Shown here in pieces: positions 8,093 to 14,927 of a DNA stretch of 17,580 nucleotides. Position 1 is the first letter of the stretch, and every line of letters starts with the position of its first letter. Location: assembly GCA_003105245.1 (NCBI GenBank), contig PQAI01000044.1, forward strand, positions 1-17,580, given 5' to 3'. Below the pieces are notes generated by a model, which saw nothing but the letters and a program-made list of their open reading frames with translations, ran no database searches and was not told the DNA's origin. The stretch comes from Betaproteobacteria bacterium (GTDB lineage: Bacteria > Pseudomonadota > Gammaproteobacteria > Burkholderiales > Usitatibacteraceae). The position numbers and the translations under genes are program-made.

Positions 8093-8176
8093 CCCTCACC
8101 CCCGGCCCCTCTCCCGCATGCGGGAGAGGGGAGAAACGTCTCCCTTCTCCCTTGGGAGAAGGGTCGGGGATGAGGG
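8093..8176 (+). repeat. 84-bp double-hairpin repeat, copy B (inverted relative to copy A)
   Basis: Hairpins are 8106-8118 with 8119-8131 (13-bp perfect palindrome) and 8142-8151 with 8154-8163 (10 bp, 2-nt loop). Outer arms are 8093-8108 and 8161-8176. The reverse complement matches copy A at 79 of 84 positions by hand. It sits in the divergent spacer between the secreted-protein gene and the ABC operon, just upstream of the TAGAAT box at 8186. Confidence 0.9.
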
Positions 8177-8185
8177 CTAACGCGC

Positions 8186-8191
8186 TAGAAT
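8186..8191 (+). promoter_or_regulatory. Candidate -10 box (TAGAAT) for the ABC operon
   Basis: TAGAAT (5 of 6 to consensus) lies 36 bases before the GTG start of the ATPase gene and directly after repeat copy B. No good -35 hexamer is visible at 16-18 bp. The surrounding GCTAGAATCGG resembles the TAGAATCGCG ahead of ubiB. Confidence 0.35.
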
Positions 8192-8227
8192 CGGGGTTGG
8201 CTCGACTGCCCACGGCGAGGAAGGCGC

Positions 8228-9310
8228 GTGTCGGAAATCGTTCTCGATAAAGTGACCAAGCGCTTCGGCAAGGTGACCGCCGTCGACTCCGTGAGCTTCC
8301 GGGCGCAGGCCGGCAAGTTCGTGGTGCTGCTGGGGCCCTCGGGCTGCGGCAAGTCGACGCTGCTGCGGCTCATCGCCGGGCTGGAGGACGTGAGCGACGG
8401 CCGCATCCTCATCGACGGCGCCGACGTGAGCCGCCTGAGCCCCGAGAAGCGGCGCGTGTCGATGGTGTTCCAGTCCTACGCGCTCTTCCCGCACCTCACG
8501 ACGGAAGAGAACATCGTGTTCGGGCTCAAGGTCCGGCGCGTGCCCGAGGAGGAGCGCAGGCGGCGCCTGGCGCACGTGGCCGCGCAGGTCGGGCTCGCCG
8601 AGCTCCTCGACCGCAAGCCGCAGCAGCTCTCCGGCGGCCAGCGCCAGCGCGTGGCGCTCGCCCGCGCGATCATCGCCGAGAACCGCATCTGCCTCATGGA
8701 CGAGCCGCTGTCGAACCTCGACGCGCAGCTGCGCCACGGGATGCGAGTGGAGATCCGGGGCCTGCAGCAGCGCCTCGGGATGACCGTCGTCTACGTCACG
8801 CACGACCAGGTGGAGGCCATGAGCATGGCCGACCGCGTGGTGCTCATCCGCGACGGACGCATCGAGCAGGAGGGCTCGCCCGAGGAGCTCTACGCGCGGC
8901 CGGCCACGACCTTCGCGGCGCGCTTCATCGGCACGCCGGCCATGAACCTCGTCGCGCTCTCGGATTCGCCCTCGGGAGCCGTGGTGCGCGGCTCGGCCGA
9001 CGCCCTGTTCGAGGGCCGCGGCGAGGGCTTCGTCCTGGGCGTGCGCCCGGAGCACGTTCGGCTCGCGGATTCCGGCGGCGTGGCCGCCACGGTCACGAGC
9101 TCCGAATACCACGGCGCGGACACGATCGTCACGGTGAAGGTGGGCGACGAGACGCTCCTCGTGCGCGCGCCGGGCCAGCTCTCGCTCGCCGCGGGCGAGC
9201 CGGTGCGGCTTGCCTGGGACGCGGCCTCGCAGCACCTGTTCGACGCGGCCACGGGCGTTCGCGTCGCCGGGGACCGGCAGCCCGGGCGCCTCGCCGCGGC
9301 CGCGGATTGA
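8228..9310 (+). CDS. ugpC: ABC transporter ATP-binding protein, UgpC/MalK type
   Basis: This is the ATPase that powers a CUT1-type importer from the cytoplasmic face. The 360-residue product has Walker A GPSGCGKS (36-43), Q-loop Q82, signature LSGGQ (134-138), Walker B CLMDE (155-159) and switch H192. A C-terminal regulatory/TOBE region includes the FIGTPAMN motif and LGVRPEHVRL, typical of the UgpC/MalK subfamily. The start is GTG 8228 with GAGGAAGG a few bases upstream. It is the first gene of a four-gene operon on the same strand (8228-12360), with an 89-bp gap before the binding protein. The C-terminal tail (GDRQPGRLAAAAD) is unremarkable. The symbol ugpC follows the subfamily; the actual substrate is set by the other subunits. 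Confidence 0.92.
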   Translation: MSEIVLDKVTKRFGKVTAVDSVSFRAQAGKFVVLLGPSGCGKSTLLRLIAGLEDVSDGRILIDGADVSRLSPEKRRVSMVFQSYALFPHLTTEENIVFGLKVRRVPEEERRRRLAHVAAQVGLAELLDRKPQQLSGGQRQRVALARAIIAENRICLMDEPLSNLDAQLRHGMRVEIRGLQQRLGMTVVYVTHDQVEAMSMADRVVLIRDGRIEQEGSPEELYARPATTFAARFIGTPAMNLVALSDSPSGAVVRGSADALFEGRGEGFVLGVRPEHVRLADSGGVAATVTSSEYHGADTIVTVKVGDETLLVRAPGQLSLAAGEPVRLAWDAASQHLFDAATGVRVAGDRQPGRLAAAAD

Positions 9311-9399
9311 CCGGCGTCATGAAGGCGAAAGAGGGATTTCCTACGCTGTAAGGTGCACCAGTCGGCAACCGGAACAAGACCACAAAGGGAGAAACGGCA

Positions 9400-10674
9400 A
9401 TGCGGTCGATACTCGCAGTCCTCACGGCGGCGCTCCTGGGCCTGGCGCAGGCGGCCTGGGCGCAGGTCGAGCTCACGTTCTACTACCCCATCGCGGTCGG
9501 CGGCCCGCTCACGAAAGTGATCGACGGCTACGCGGCGGAATTCGAGAAGGCCAATCCCGGCGTCAAGGTGAAGCCGATCTACGCCGGCAACTACGACGAC
9601 GCGCGCATCAAGGCGCTCGCGGCGCTGAAGGCCGGCCAGCCGGCGCAGATCTCGGTGCTCTTCTCGATCGACGTCTACGAGCTGCTCGAGCAGGACGTGA
9701 TCATGGCCTGGGACGACGTCGCCGCCACGGCCGAGGACAAGGCCTGGCTCAAGTCCTTCTACCCGGCCCTGATGATGAACGGCACCTACAAGGACAAGGT
9801 GTACGGCATCCCGTTCCAGCGCTCGACCATCGTGATGTACTGGAACAAGGAGGCGTTCAAGGAAGCCGGCCTCGATCCCGAGAAGGCGCCCGCCAACTGG
9901 ACCGAGATGACGCAGTTCGCGCAGAAGCTGGTGAAGAAGGACGCCGCCGGCAACGTGCAGCGCTGGGGCGTCATGGTCCCCTCCACGGGCTACGCCTACT
10001 GGATGTTCCAGGCCTTCGCGCGCCAGAACGGCCAGGACCTCATGAACCGCGACGGCAACCAGACCAACTACGCGCACCCGGACGTGATCGGCGCGCTGCA
10101 GTACTGGCGCGACCTGGGCGCCAGGCACAAGGTGATGCCCGAGGGCACGGTGGAATGGGGCACGCTGCGGCAGGCCTTCACCGAGGGCAAGACCGCGATG
10201 ATGTGGCACACCACGGGCAACCTCACCGCCGTGAAGGGCAGCGCCAAGTTCCCCTTCGGCGTGGCCATGCTCCCGGCCTCCAAGCAGCGCGGCTCGCCCA
10301 CGGGCGGCGGCAACTTCTACCTCTTCAAGAAGACCACCCCCGAGGAGAGGAAGGCCGCGCTCGCCTTCGTGAAGTTCATGACGGCGCCCGAGCGCGCCGC
10401 CGACTGGAGCATGGCCACGGGCTACGTGGGCATCTCCCCGGCGGCCTACGACACGCCCAAGCTCAAGGCCTACGCCGCCGAGTTCCCGCCGGCCGTGGTC
10501 GCCCGCGACCAGTTCCAGTACGCGACGCCCGAGCTCTCCACGTTCCAGACCGGGCGCGTGAGGAAGCTCCTCGACGACGCGATCCAGGCCTCGCTCACCG
10601 GCCAGAAGCCGCCGGCCGACGCGCTCAAGGCCGCGCAGGCGGAGGCCGAGAGGCTCCTCAAGCCCTACCGCTGA
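9400..10674 (+). CDS. ABC transporter extracellular solute-binding protein, UgpB-like
   Basis: This is the periplasmic receptor of the importer. The 424-residue product has a signal peptide with cleavage after AWA (residue 21), giving a mature N-terminus QVELTFYYP. It belongs to the family 1 (CUT1) binding proteins. It resembles E. coli UgpB along its length as I recall that sequence: YWNKEAFKEAGLDPE, TGYVGISPAAYDT and a C-terminal TGQKPPADAL segment all have counterparts. Sugar-binding relatives share much of this, so glycerol-3-phosphate is likely but not proven. The ribosome binding site is AAGGGAGA ahead of ATG 9400. The permease gene starts seven bases after its stop. Confidence 0.9.
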   Translation: MRSILAVLTAALLGLAQAAWAQVELTFYYPIAVGGPLTKVIDGYAAEFEKANPGVKVKPIYAGNYDDARIKALAALKAGQPAQISVLFSIDVYELLEQDVIMAWDDVAATAEDKAWLKSFYPALMMNGTYKDKVYGIPFQRSTIVMYWNKEAFKEAGLDPEKAPANWTEMTQFAQKLVKKDAAGNVQRWGVMVPSTGYAYWMFQAFARQNGQDLMNRDGNQTNYAHPDVIGALQYWRDLGARHKVMPEGTVEWGTLRQAFTEGKTAMMWHTTGNLTAVKGSAKFPFGVAMLPASKQRGSPTGGGNFYLFKKTTPEERKAALAFVKFMTAPERAADWSMATGYVGISPAAYDTPKLKAYAAEFPPAVVARDQFQYATPELSTFQTGRVRKLLDDAIQASLTGQKPPADALKAAQAEAERLLKPYR

Positions 10675-10681
10675 CCGCCCG

Positions 10682-11545
10682 ATGAGGAACGTGTACGGAT
10701 GGCTGCTGCTCACCCCGGCAGCCATCCTGCTCGTCGGCTTCACGCACTACCCCGCCTTCGCCACGCTCTTCGACAGCTTCTTCTCGACGGGCACGGTGGT
10801 GAGGCCGACGAGGTTCGTCGGGCTCGCGAACTACGCGGCGCTCGGCGACGACCCGATCTTCTGGCAGGTCCTGCGCAACAACCTCTACTTCGCGGCCGCC
10901 ACGATCCCCACCTCGATCGCGATCGCGCTGCTCATGGCGATCTGGGTGAACGACCGGCTGCCCGCGCGGGCGCTGGTGCGCATGAGCTACTTCACGCCCA
11001 CCATCCTGCCGATGGTCGCGGTGGCCAACCTCTGGCTCTTCTTCTACACGCCGCAGATCGGCCTGCTGGACAAGTTCACCGCGCTCTTCGGCGTCGCCAG
11101 CCACAACTGGCTCGGCGACCCCTCGACGGTGATGGGCTGCCTCGCCCTGATGACGGTCTGGAAGGAGGCGGGCTTCTTCATGATCTTCTACCTCGCGGCG
11201 CTGCAGTCGCTCTCGCCCGAGCTCGAGGAGGCGGCCAAGGTCGAGGGCGCCTCGCGCTGGTACTACTTCCGGCGCGTGACCTTCCCGCTGCTCATGCCCA
11301 CCACGCTCTTCGTGCTGGTGAACGCGACCATCAACTCCTTCAAGCTGGTGGACCACCTCTTCATCCTCACCAAGGGCGGGCCGGACAACGCCTCGAACCT
11401 GCTGCTCTACTACATCTACCAGGTGGCCTTCAGCTTCTTCGACACGGCCTACGCCTCGGCGCTCACGGTGGTGCTGCTGGCGCTGCTGGCGGGCCTGGCG
11501 ATCGTGCAGTTCCAGCTGGTGGAGAAGCGGGTGCACTACCGATGA
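10682..11545 (+). CDS. ABC transporter permease, UgpA-like (CUT1)
   Basis: This inner-membrane permease subunit has 287 residues with about six membrane helices, starting at residues 7-22. The cytoplasmic EAA loop that docks on the ATPase is at 183-203 (EEAAKVEGASRWYYF...). Its C-terminus VQFQLVEKRVHYR closely parallels the end of E. coli UgpA (VQFRYVESKVRYQ), the best clue to the Ugp subfamily. The ATG at 10682 follows the binding-protein stop by seven bases and its own stop overlaps the next start as ATGA, so translation is probably coupled. There is no long periplasmic N-terminal insertion like that of MalF. Confidence 0.9.
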   Translation: MRNVYGWLLLTPAAILLVGFTHYPAFATLFDSFFSTGTVVRPTRFVGLANYAALGDDPIFWQVLRNNLYFAAATIPTSIAIALLMAIWVNDRLPARALVRMSYFTPTILPMVAVANLWLFFYTPQIGLLDKFTALFGVASHNWLGDPSTVMGCLALMTVWKEAGFFMIFYLAALQSLSPELEEAAKVEGASRWYYFRRVTFPLLMPTTLFVLVNATINSFKLVDHLFILTKGGPDNASNLLLYYIYQVAFSFFDTAYASALTVVLLALLAGLAIVQFQLVEKRVHYR

Positions 11546-12360
11546 GGGTGCTCGACCGGGAGCTGCCGCTCGTCGAGACGGCGGCGGCATGGCTGCTGGC
11601 GCTGCTGTGGGTGGCGCCGCTGCTGTACGCGTTCTGGGCGGCCTTCCACCCGGCGGCGATGGCCACGCACTTCGACCTGACGGGCCCGCTCACGCTCGAC
11701 AACTTCCGCAAGGCCTGGACCTACGCGCCTTTCCCTCGCCACTTCCTGAACACGGTCATCCTGGTGACCATGATCCTGGCCGCCCAGCTCGTGCTGTGCA
11801 CGCTGGCAGGCTTCGCCTTCGCGCGCTTCGACTTCACGGGGCGCGACGTCGCCTTCGGGCTGGTGCTGGTGCAGCTCATGGTGATGCCCGAGGTCCTGAT
11901 CGTGGAGAACTACAAGACGATGGCGAAGCTGGGCCTCGTCGACACGATCCTGGGCGTGGGCCTGCCCTACATGGCGAGCGCCTTCGGCATCTTCCTCATG
12001 CGCCAGACCTTCAAGACGATCCCGCGCGAGCTCGAGGAGGCCGCGCGCGTCGAGGGCTGCTCGATGCTGGGCGTGCTCTGGCGGGTGTACGTCCCGCTCG
12101 CGCGGCCCACCTACCTCGCCTACGCGCTCGTCTCCGTGAGCTACCACTGGAACAACTTCCTCTGGCCGCTCATCATCACCAACTCGGTGAACACGCGCCC
12201 GCTCACCGTGGGGCTCGCGATCTTCGGGGCCCCCGAGTCCGGCGTGGACTGGGCGGTGATCAGCGCCGGGACCCTCATGGCCGTCTCGCCGCTCCTCGTG
12301 GCGTTCCTGCTCTTCCAGCGCCAGTTCATGCAGTCGTTCATGCAGGCGGGGATCAAGTAG
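11542..12360 (+). CDS. ABC transporter permease, UgpE-like (CUT1)
   Basis: This is the second inner-membrane permease, 272 residues with about six helices. The EAA loop is at 165-187 (EEAARVEGCSMLGVLW...), preceded by FGIFLMRQTFKTIP as in UgpE/MalG proteins, and followed by YHWNNFLWPLII, the family's WNxFLWPL motif. The ATG sits in the ATGA overlap with the upstream permease stop. A longer open frame starting at 10699 covers this region, but its first part is the shadow of the first permease. The gene ends the operon; a half copy of the hairpin repeat begins four bases later and may mark the transcript end. Confidence 0.92.
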   Translation: MRVLDRELPLVETAAAWLLALLWVAPLLYAFWAAFHPAAMATHFDLTGPLTLDNFRKAWTYAPFPRHFLNTVILVTMILAAQLVLCTLAGFAFARFDFTGRDVAFGLVLVQLMVMPEVLIVENYKTMAKLGLVDTILGVGLPYMASAFGIFLMRQTFKTIPRELEEAARVEGCSMLGVLWRVYVPLARPTYLAYALVSVSYHWNNFLWPLIITNSVNTRPLTVGLAIFGAPESGVDWAVISAGTLMAVSPLLVAFLLFQRQFMQSFMQAGIK

Positions 12361-12363
12361 GCG

Positions 12364-12402
12364 CCCTCACCCCCGACCCCTCTCCCGCAAGCGGGAGAGG
12401 GG
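12364..12402 (+). repeat. Half copy (C) of the hairpin repeat
   Basis: This 39-bp sequence matches the first 39 bp of copy B at 37 positions by hand. It contains one perfect hairpin, 12377-12388 with 12391-12402 (12 bp, 2-nt loop). There is no following T-run, so terminator activity for the ABC operon is possible but unproven. Confidence 0.85.
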
Positions 12403-12449
12403 AGGCAATATCTGACTCGCACCTTACTGCGGCGCAACATCGATTTTGC

Positions 12450-12455
12450 TAGACT
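12450..12455 (+). promoter_or_regulatory. Candidate extended -10 box for the symporter gene
   Basis: TGCTAGACT (12447-12455) reads as an extended -10 (TGn plus TAGACT, 4 of 6). It lies 31 bases before the symporter ATG, and no Shine-Dalgarno sequence is visible between. No convincing -35 is present. Confidence 0.3.
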
Positions 12456-12486
12456 CGCCCGCAATCCGAACCGCCCCCCTCGCCCC

Positions 12487-13935
12487 ATGACCACCCTCGT
12501 CTTCTTCACGATCGCGTACCTCGTCGTCACCATCGCGATCGGCCTGTACGCGGCGAAATTCGTCTCCAACTCCAAGGACTACCTGGTGGCCGGGCGGGGC
12601 CTGCCCCTGTACATGAACGTGGCCACGGTGTTCGCCACCTGGTTCGGGGCGGAGACGGTGCTGTCGGTGTCGGCCACCTTCGTGAAGGACGGGCTGGGGG
12701 GCATCCCGGCCGACCCCTTCGGGGCGAGCTTCTGCCTCGTGTTCGTGGCGCTCTTCTTCGCGCGCGCCTTCTACCGCATGGACCTCCTCACCATCGGCGA
12801 CTTCTACAAGAAGCGCTACGGCAAGGGGGTGGAGGTGCTCACGAGCCTCGCGGTGACCGTCTCCTACCTGGGCTGGACCTCCGCGCAGCTCACCGCGCTG
12901 GGCATCGTGTTCAACTCCCTCTCCCAGGGCGCCATCTCGCTCGACCAGGGCATCCTCATCGGGGCCGTGATCGTGCTCATCTACACCACCTTCGGCGGCA
13001 TGTGGTCGGTGGCGCTCACCGACCTCTTCCAGTCGGTGGTCATCGTGCTGGGCCTCATCTACGTCGCCTTGCTGGTTTCCGGGAAGGCGGGCGGGGTGGG
13101 CACGGTGGTCTCGCACGCCGCCGAGGCGGGCAAGTTCCAGTTCTGGCCGACCGGGGGCAGCAAGGAGTGGTGGGCCTTCGCGGGCGCCTGGATCACGATG
13201 GCCATCGGCTCCATCCCGCAGCAGGACGTCTTCCAGCGCGTGACCAGCGCGAAGAACGAGAACACGGCAGTGAAGGGTTCCCTCCTGGGGGCGCTCGCGT
13301 ACTTCACCTTCGCCTTCGTGCCGATCTTCCTCGCCTACGCCGCTCTCCTCATCGACCCGAAGATGGTCGAGCCGCTGCTCAAGTCCGAGGGGCGCGAGGT
13401 GCAGCTCATCCTGCCCAACCTCGTCCTCAACCACATGCCGATGTTCGCGCAGGTGATGTTCTTCGGCGCGCTCCTCTCCGCGATCCTGTCCACGGCCTCC
13501 GGGGCGCTCCTCGCGCCGACGGCCCTCTTCACCGAGAACGTGGTGAAGCCGCTCTTCGGCAACATGAGCGACAAGCGCTTCCTCGTGATGCTGCGCACGG
13601 TGCTCGTCTTCTTCACCGCCGGCGTCCTCATCTTCGCGCTGAACAACACCAGCACCATGTACGAGATGGTGCAGAACGCCTACAAGGTGACGCTGGTGGG
13701 CGCCTTCATCCCCCTCGTGTGCGGGATCTACTGGCACCGGGCCTCCACCCAGGGGGCGCTGGTGTCGGCGGTCGTGGGCCTGGTCGTCTGGGCGATCTGC
13801 GAGAAGTTCTTCGCCGATGCCGACGTCCCGCCGCAGATCGTCGGGCTCGTCGCCTCGGCCCTGGGGATGGTCGCCGGCTCCCTTGCCCCGCAGCTGGTGA
13901 AGGACGCCCGGCACGGTACCCACGCCCACTCCTAG
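12487..13935 (+). CDS. Sodium:solute symporter family protein
   Basis: This inner-membrane secondary transporter should import an organic solute with Na+. The 482-residue product is almost wholly hydrophobic, with about 13 helices. It carries the SSS signature YTTFGGMWSVALTDLFQ at 166-182 (GG...TD..Q), an early conserved ATWFGAETVLS segment, and DFYKKRYG after helix 3. The substrate (amino acid, monocarboxylate or other) cannot be told from the sequence. The start ATG 12487 lacks a Shine-Dalgarno sequence. No in-frame alternative gives a better N-terminus. It has its own candidate promoter. The first LytTR-like promoter of the downstream region begins within 50 bp of its stop, so it may belong functionally with the two-component locus. 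Confidence 0.93.
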   Translation: MTTLVFFTIAYLVVTIAIGLYAAKFVSNSKDYLVAGRGLPLYMNVATVFATWFGAETVLSVSATFVKDGLGGIPADPFGASFCLVFVALFFARAFYRMDLLTIGDFYKKRYGKGVEVLTSLAVTVSYLGWTSAQLTALGIVFNSLSQGAISLDQGILIGAVIVLIYTTFGGMWSVALTDLFQSVVIVLGLIYVALLVSGKAGGVGTVVSHAAEAGKFQFWPTGGSKEWWAFAGAWITMAIGSIPQQDVFQRVTSAKNENTAVKGSLLGALAYFTFAFVPIFLAYAALLIDPKMVEPLLKSEGREVQLILPNLVLNHMPMFAQVMFFGALLSAILSTASGALLAPTALFTENVVKPLFGNMSDKRFLVMLRTVLVFFTAGVLIFALNNTSTMYEMVQNAYKVTLVGAFIPLVCGIYWHRASTQGALVSAVVGLVVWAICEKFFADADVPPQIVGLVASALGMVAGSLAPQLVKDARHGTHAHS

Positions 13936-13978
13936 GGCGTTTCCGGGGCCCGCCGGCCCGCATACCCCCCTCGCGGAA

Positions 13979-14050
13979 GCGTTTCGCCCCCGGTTTTCCG
14001 CATTTCGTCGCTTTCCCCTTCAGCCGGCCCTTGCGCCTCCTTAATCTGGC
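13979..14050 (+). promoter_or_regulatory. Promoter P1 with two LytTR-type direct repeats
   Basis: GCGTTTCGCC (13979-13988) and GCATTTCGTC (14000-14009) are direct repeats with starts 21 bp apart, two helical turns. The downstream copy begins 42 bp before TAATCTGGC (14042-14050), the candidate -10 region. The -35 position has no good hexamer, as expected for an activated promoter. The same layout, including the identical 9-mer TAATCTGGC, occurs at P2 (16806-16877). The boxes resemble AlgR-type LytTR sites (CCGTTCGTC), a match from family knowledge. A further weak copy, GCGTTTCCGG, is at 13937-13946. Confidence 0.6.
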
Positions 14051-14103
14051 GCCAAGTCGAACGCACCCGCCGGGTGCCGAGCCGCGGAAGAAGGAGAGTG
14101 ACC

Positions 14104-14391
14104 ATGAGCAAACTCGAGAAGCTGGACCTGATGGGTGTCGTTTCCCTGGGCGCCGTGACCGCCGCGCTGCTGGTGGCGTGGATGGTGACCACCCACGACG
14201 CCGCGAAGCAGGTCCGCCCGGTCGCCAAGGCCCCGGCCGTCACCTTCACCGACGACGGCAGCATGAAGCTCACGGTGACCGCGGGCCACGAGCGGCCCAG
14301 CCAGTACACGGCGGCCGCCCGCTCCGCCTCGGCCGGTCCCGCCGTCGGCCCGTCGCTCGAAGTGGCGCTCCCGCACGCGCTTCGCCCCTGA
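14104..14391 (+). CDS. Small single-pass membrane protein (95 aa), unknown function
   Basis: I do not recognise this protein. ATG 14104 has a strong GAAGGAG ribosome binding site; the in-frame extension to 14074 has none. The product has a short charged N-terminus (MSKLEKLDL), one hydrophobic helix at about 9-28, then a 65-residue hydrophilic tail with a TFTDDGSMKLTVTAG beta-like stretch and an Ala/Ser/Pro-rich end. It has no cysteine and no enzymatic motif. Topology by the positive-inside rule is ambiguous, because the lysine-containing segments flank both sides. The gene follows promoter P1, with a 6-bp hairpin (14063-14077) in the leader, and is the first gene of a two-gene unit closed by a terminator. 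LytTR control is inferred. Confidence 0.7.
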   Translation: MSKLEKLDLMGVVSLGAVTAALLVAWMVTTHDAAKQVRPVAKAPAVTFTDDGSMKLTVTAGHERPSQYTAAARSASAGPAVGPSLEVALPHALRP

Positions 14392-14398
14392 GGCCGCC

Positions 14399-14527
14399 AT
14401 GAGCTCGATCGATCGCGTCATCCCCCCGCAGGCCTTCCGGGTCTCGACCGCAATAACCGGGGTGATCGCGGGTTGGTTTGCGCTCACCTTTGCCTTCACC
14501 GTCGCAGGCGTCCTGATCGGCGCCTGA
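14399..14527 (+). CDS. Very small membrane protein (42 aa), unknown function
   Basis: This is a 42-codon frame starting seven bases after the stop of the 95-aa gene, with GAGG (overlapping that stop) five bases before the ATG. The product begins MSSIDRVIPPQAFRV and is then hydrophobic to the end (about residues 17-41, ending VAGVLIGA), consistent with one transmembrane helix and almost no C-terminal tail. It has no cysteine or recognisable motif. Tight spacing to the upstream gene and a perfect terminator 28 bases after its stop make it a credible second gene of the P1 unit. A conserved short frame in relatives would confirm it. Confidence 0.6.
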   Translation: MSSIDRVIPPQAFRVSTAITGVIAGWFALTFAFTVAGVLIGA

Positions 14528-14554
14528 CCCCGATCCCCCGTGGAACCACCCCCG

Positions 14555-14578
14555 CCCGGCTTCGGCCGGGTTTTTTTT
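14555..14578 (+). terminator. Intrinsic terminator with TTCG tetraloop and T8 tract
   Basis: CCCGGC (14555-14560) pairs perfectly with GCCGGG (14565-14570) around a TTCG loop and is followed directly by eight T. This is the clearest intrinsic terminator in the window. It ends the P1 unit and isolates it from the kinase operon. Confidence 0.92.
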
Positions 14579-14579
14579 G

Positions 14580-14598
14580 GGGGACGGGTCCCGTCCCC
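14580..14598. repeat. GGGGACG-type palindrome (9-bp arms)
   Basis: GGGGACGGG (14580-14588) and CCCGTCCCC (14590-14598) form a perfect inverted repeat around a single T, starting one base after the terminator T-tract. Its ends, GGGGACG and CGTCCCC, are the same as in the 22-bp palindrome at 3630-3676. Two further GTCCC runs follow to 14616. It may be a small member of the same element family. Confidence 0.55.
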
Positions 14599-14657
14599 GT
14601 CCCTGCACCCGTCCCCTTCTTCCGTCAGGCAGGGGCGCGCCCGGGACCCCCGGCGGC

Positions 14658-14709
14658 GCGTTTCGTCGCAGGTGGGTGGAAGGGGTCCCGCGGGGTTGCG
14701 TAACCTGCG
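14658..14709 (+). promoter_or_regulatory. Promoter P3 ahead of the two-component operon, one LytTR-type box
   Basis: GCGTTTCGTC (14658-14667) lies 43 bp before TAACCTGCG (14701-14709), nearly the same geometry as P1 and P2 (42 bp before TAATCTGGC). A degraded second box (GCGCCCGGGA, 14637-14646) sits 21 bp upstream. This suggests autoregulation of the kinase/regulator operon. The evidence is weaker than for P1 and P2 because only one box is strong. Confidence 0.45.
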
Positions 14710-14727
14710 AGAACAAAGAGAAACGCC

Positions 14728-14889
14728 ATGAAACAGACCCGCCCCCTGCCCTTCGCCTGGACCGTTCGCCTGAGCAACGTGAGGTTGCCGCGCCCGACTT
14801 CGGGCAGGCCGGAAGCCCCGCCTTCGGCCCGGCCCGGCATCGGCGCCCGGTGGAAGCCGCGCGACCGGGTCAGCGTGGCCGGCAACTGA
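14728..14889 (+). CDS. Possible small basic protein (53 aa), leader of the kinase operon
   Basis: This short frame starts with ATG 14728, preceded by AAAGAG, and ends 38 bases before the kinase start. The product begins MKQTRPLPFAWTVRLSNV and continues Arg/Pro-rich (RPTSGRPEAPPSARPG), strongly basic, with no membrane helix or cysteine. The third-position GC bias is like that of its neighbours. Its place just after the P3 core, giving a 20-nt leader, makes it a plausible coding or leader peptide. In GC-rich DNA a frame of this size can also arise by chance, so I keep the confidence low. It has no recognised family. Confidence 0.4.
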   Translation: MKQTRPLPFAWTVRLSNVRLPRPTSGRPEAPPSARPGIGARWKPRDRVSVAGN

Positions 14890-14927
14890 TACCCTTTCCG
14901 GCCAGCCCAACCCGCTCCCGACCGCCC

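Noticed and set aside
8890..10743. 617-codon minus-strand open frame opposite the binding protein
   Set aside because: Shadow of ugpC and the binding-protein gene; no motif and GC-shadow composition.
10699..12360. 553-codon plus-strand open frame covering both permeases
   Set aside because: Its first 281 codons are a frameshifted reading of the first permease; the real second permease starts at 11542 in an ATGA overlap.
14577..14927. N-terminal extension of the histidine kinase
   Set aside because: The upstream frame begins at a TTG within the terminator region, translates to Arg/Pro-rich sequence and overlaps promoter P3.
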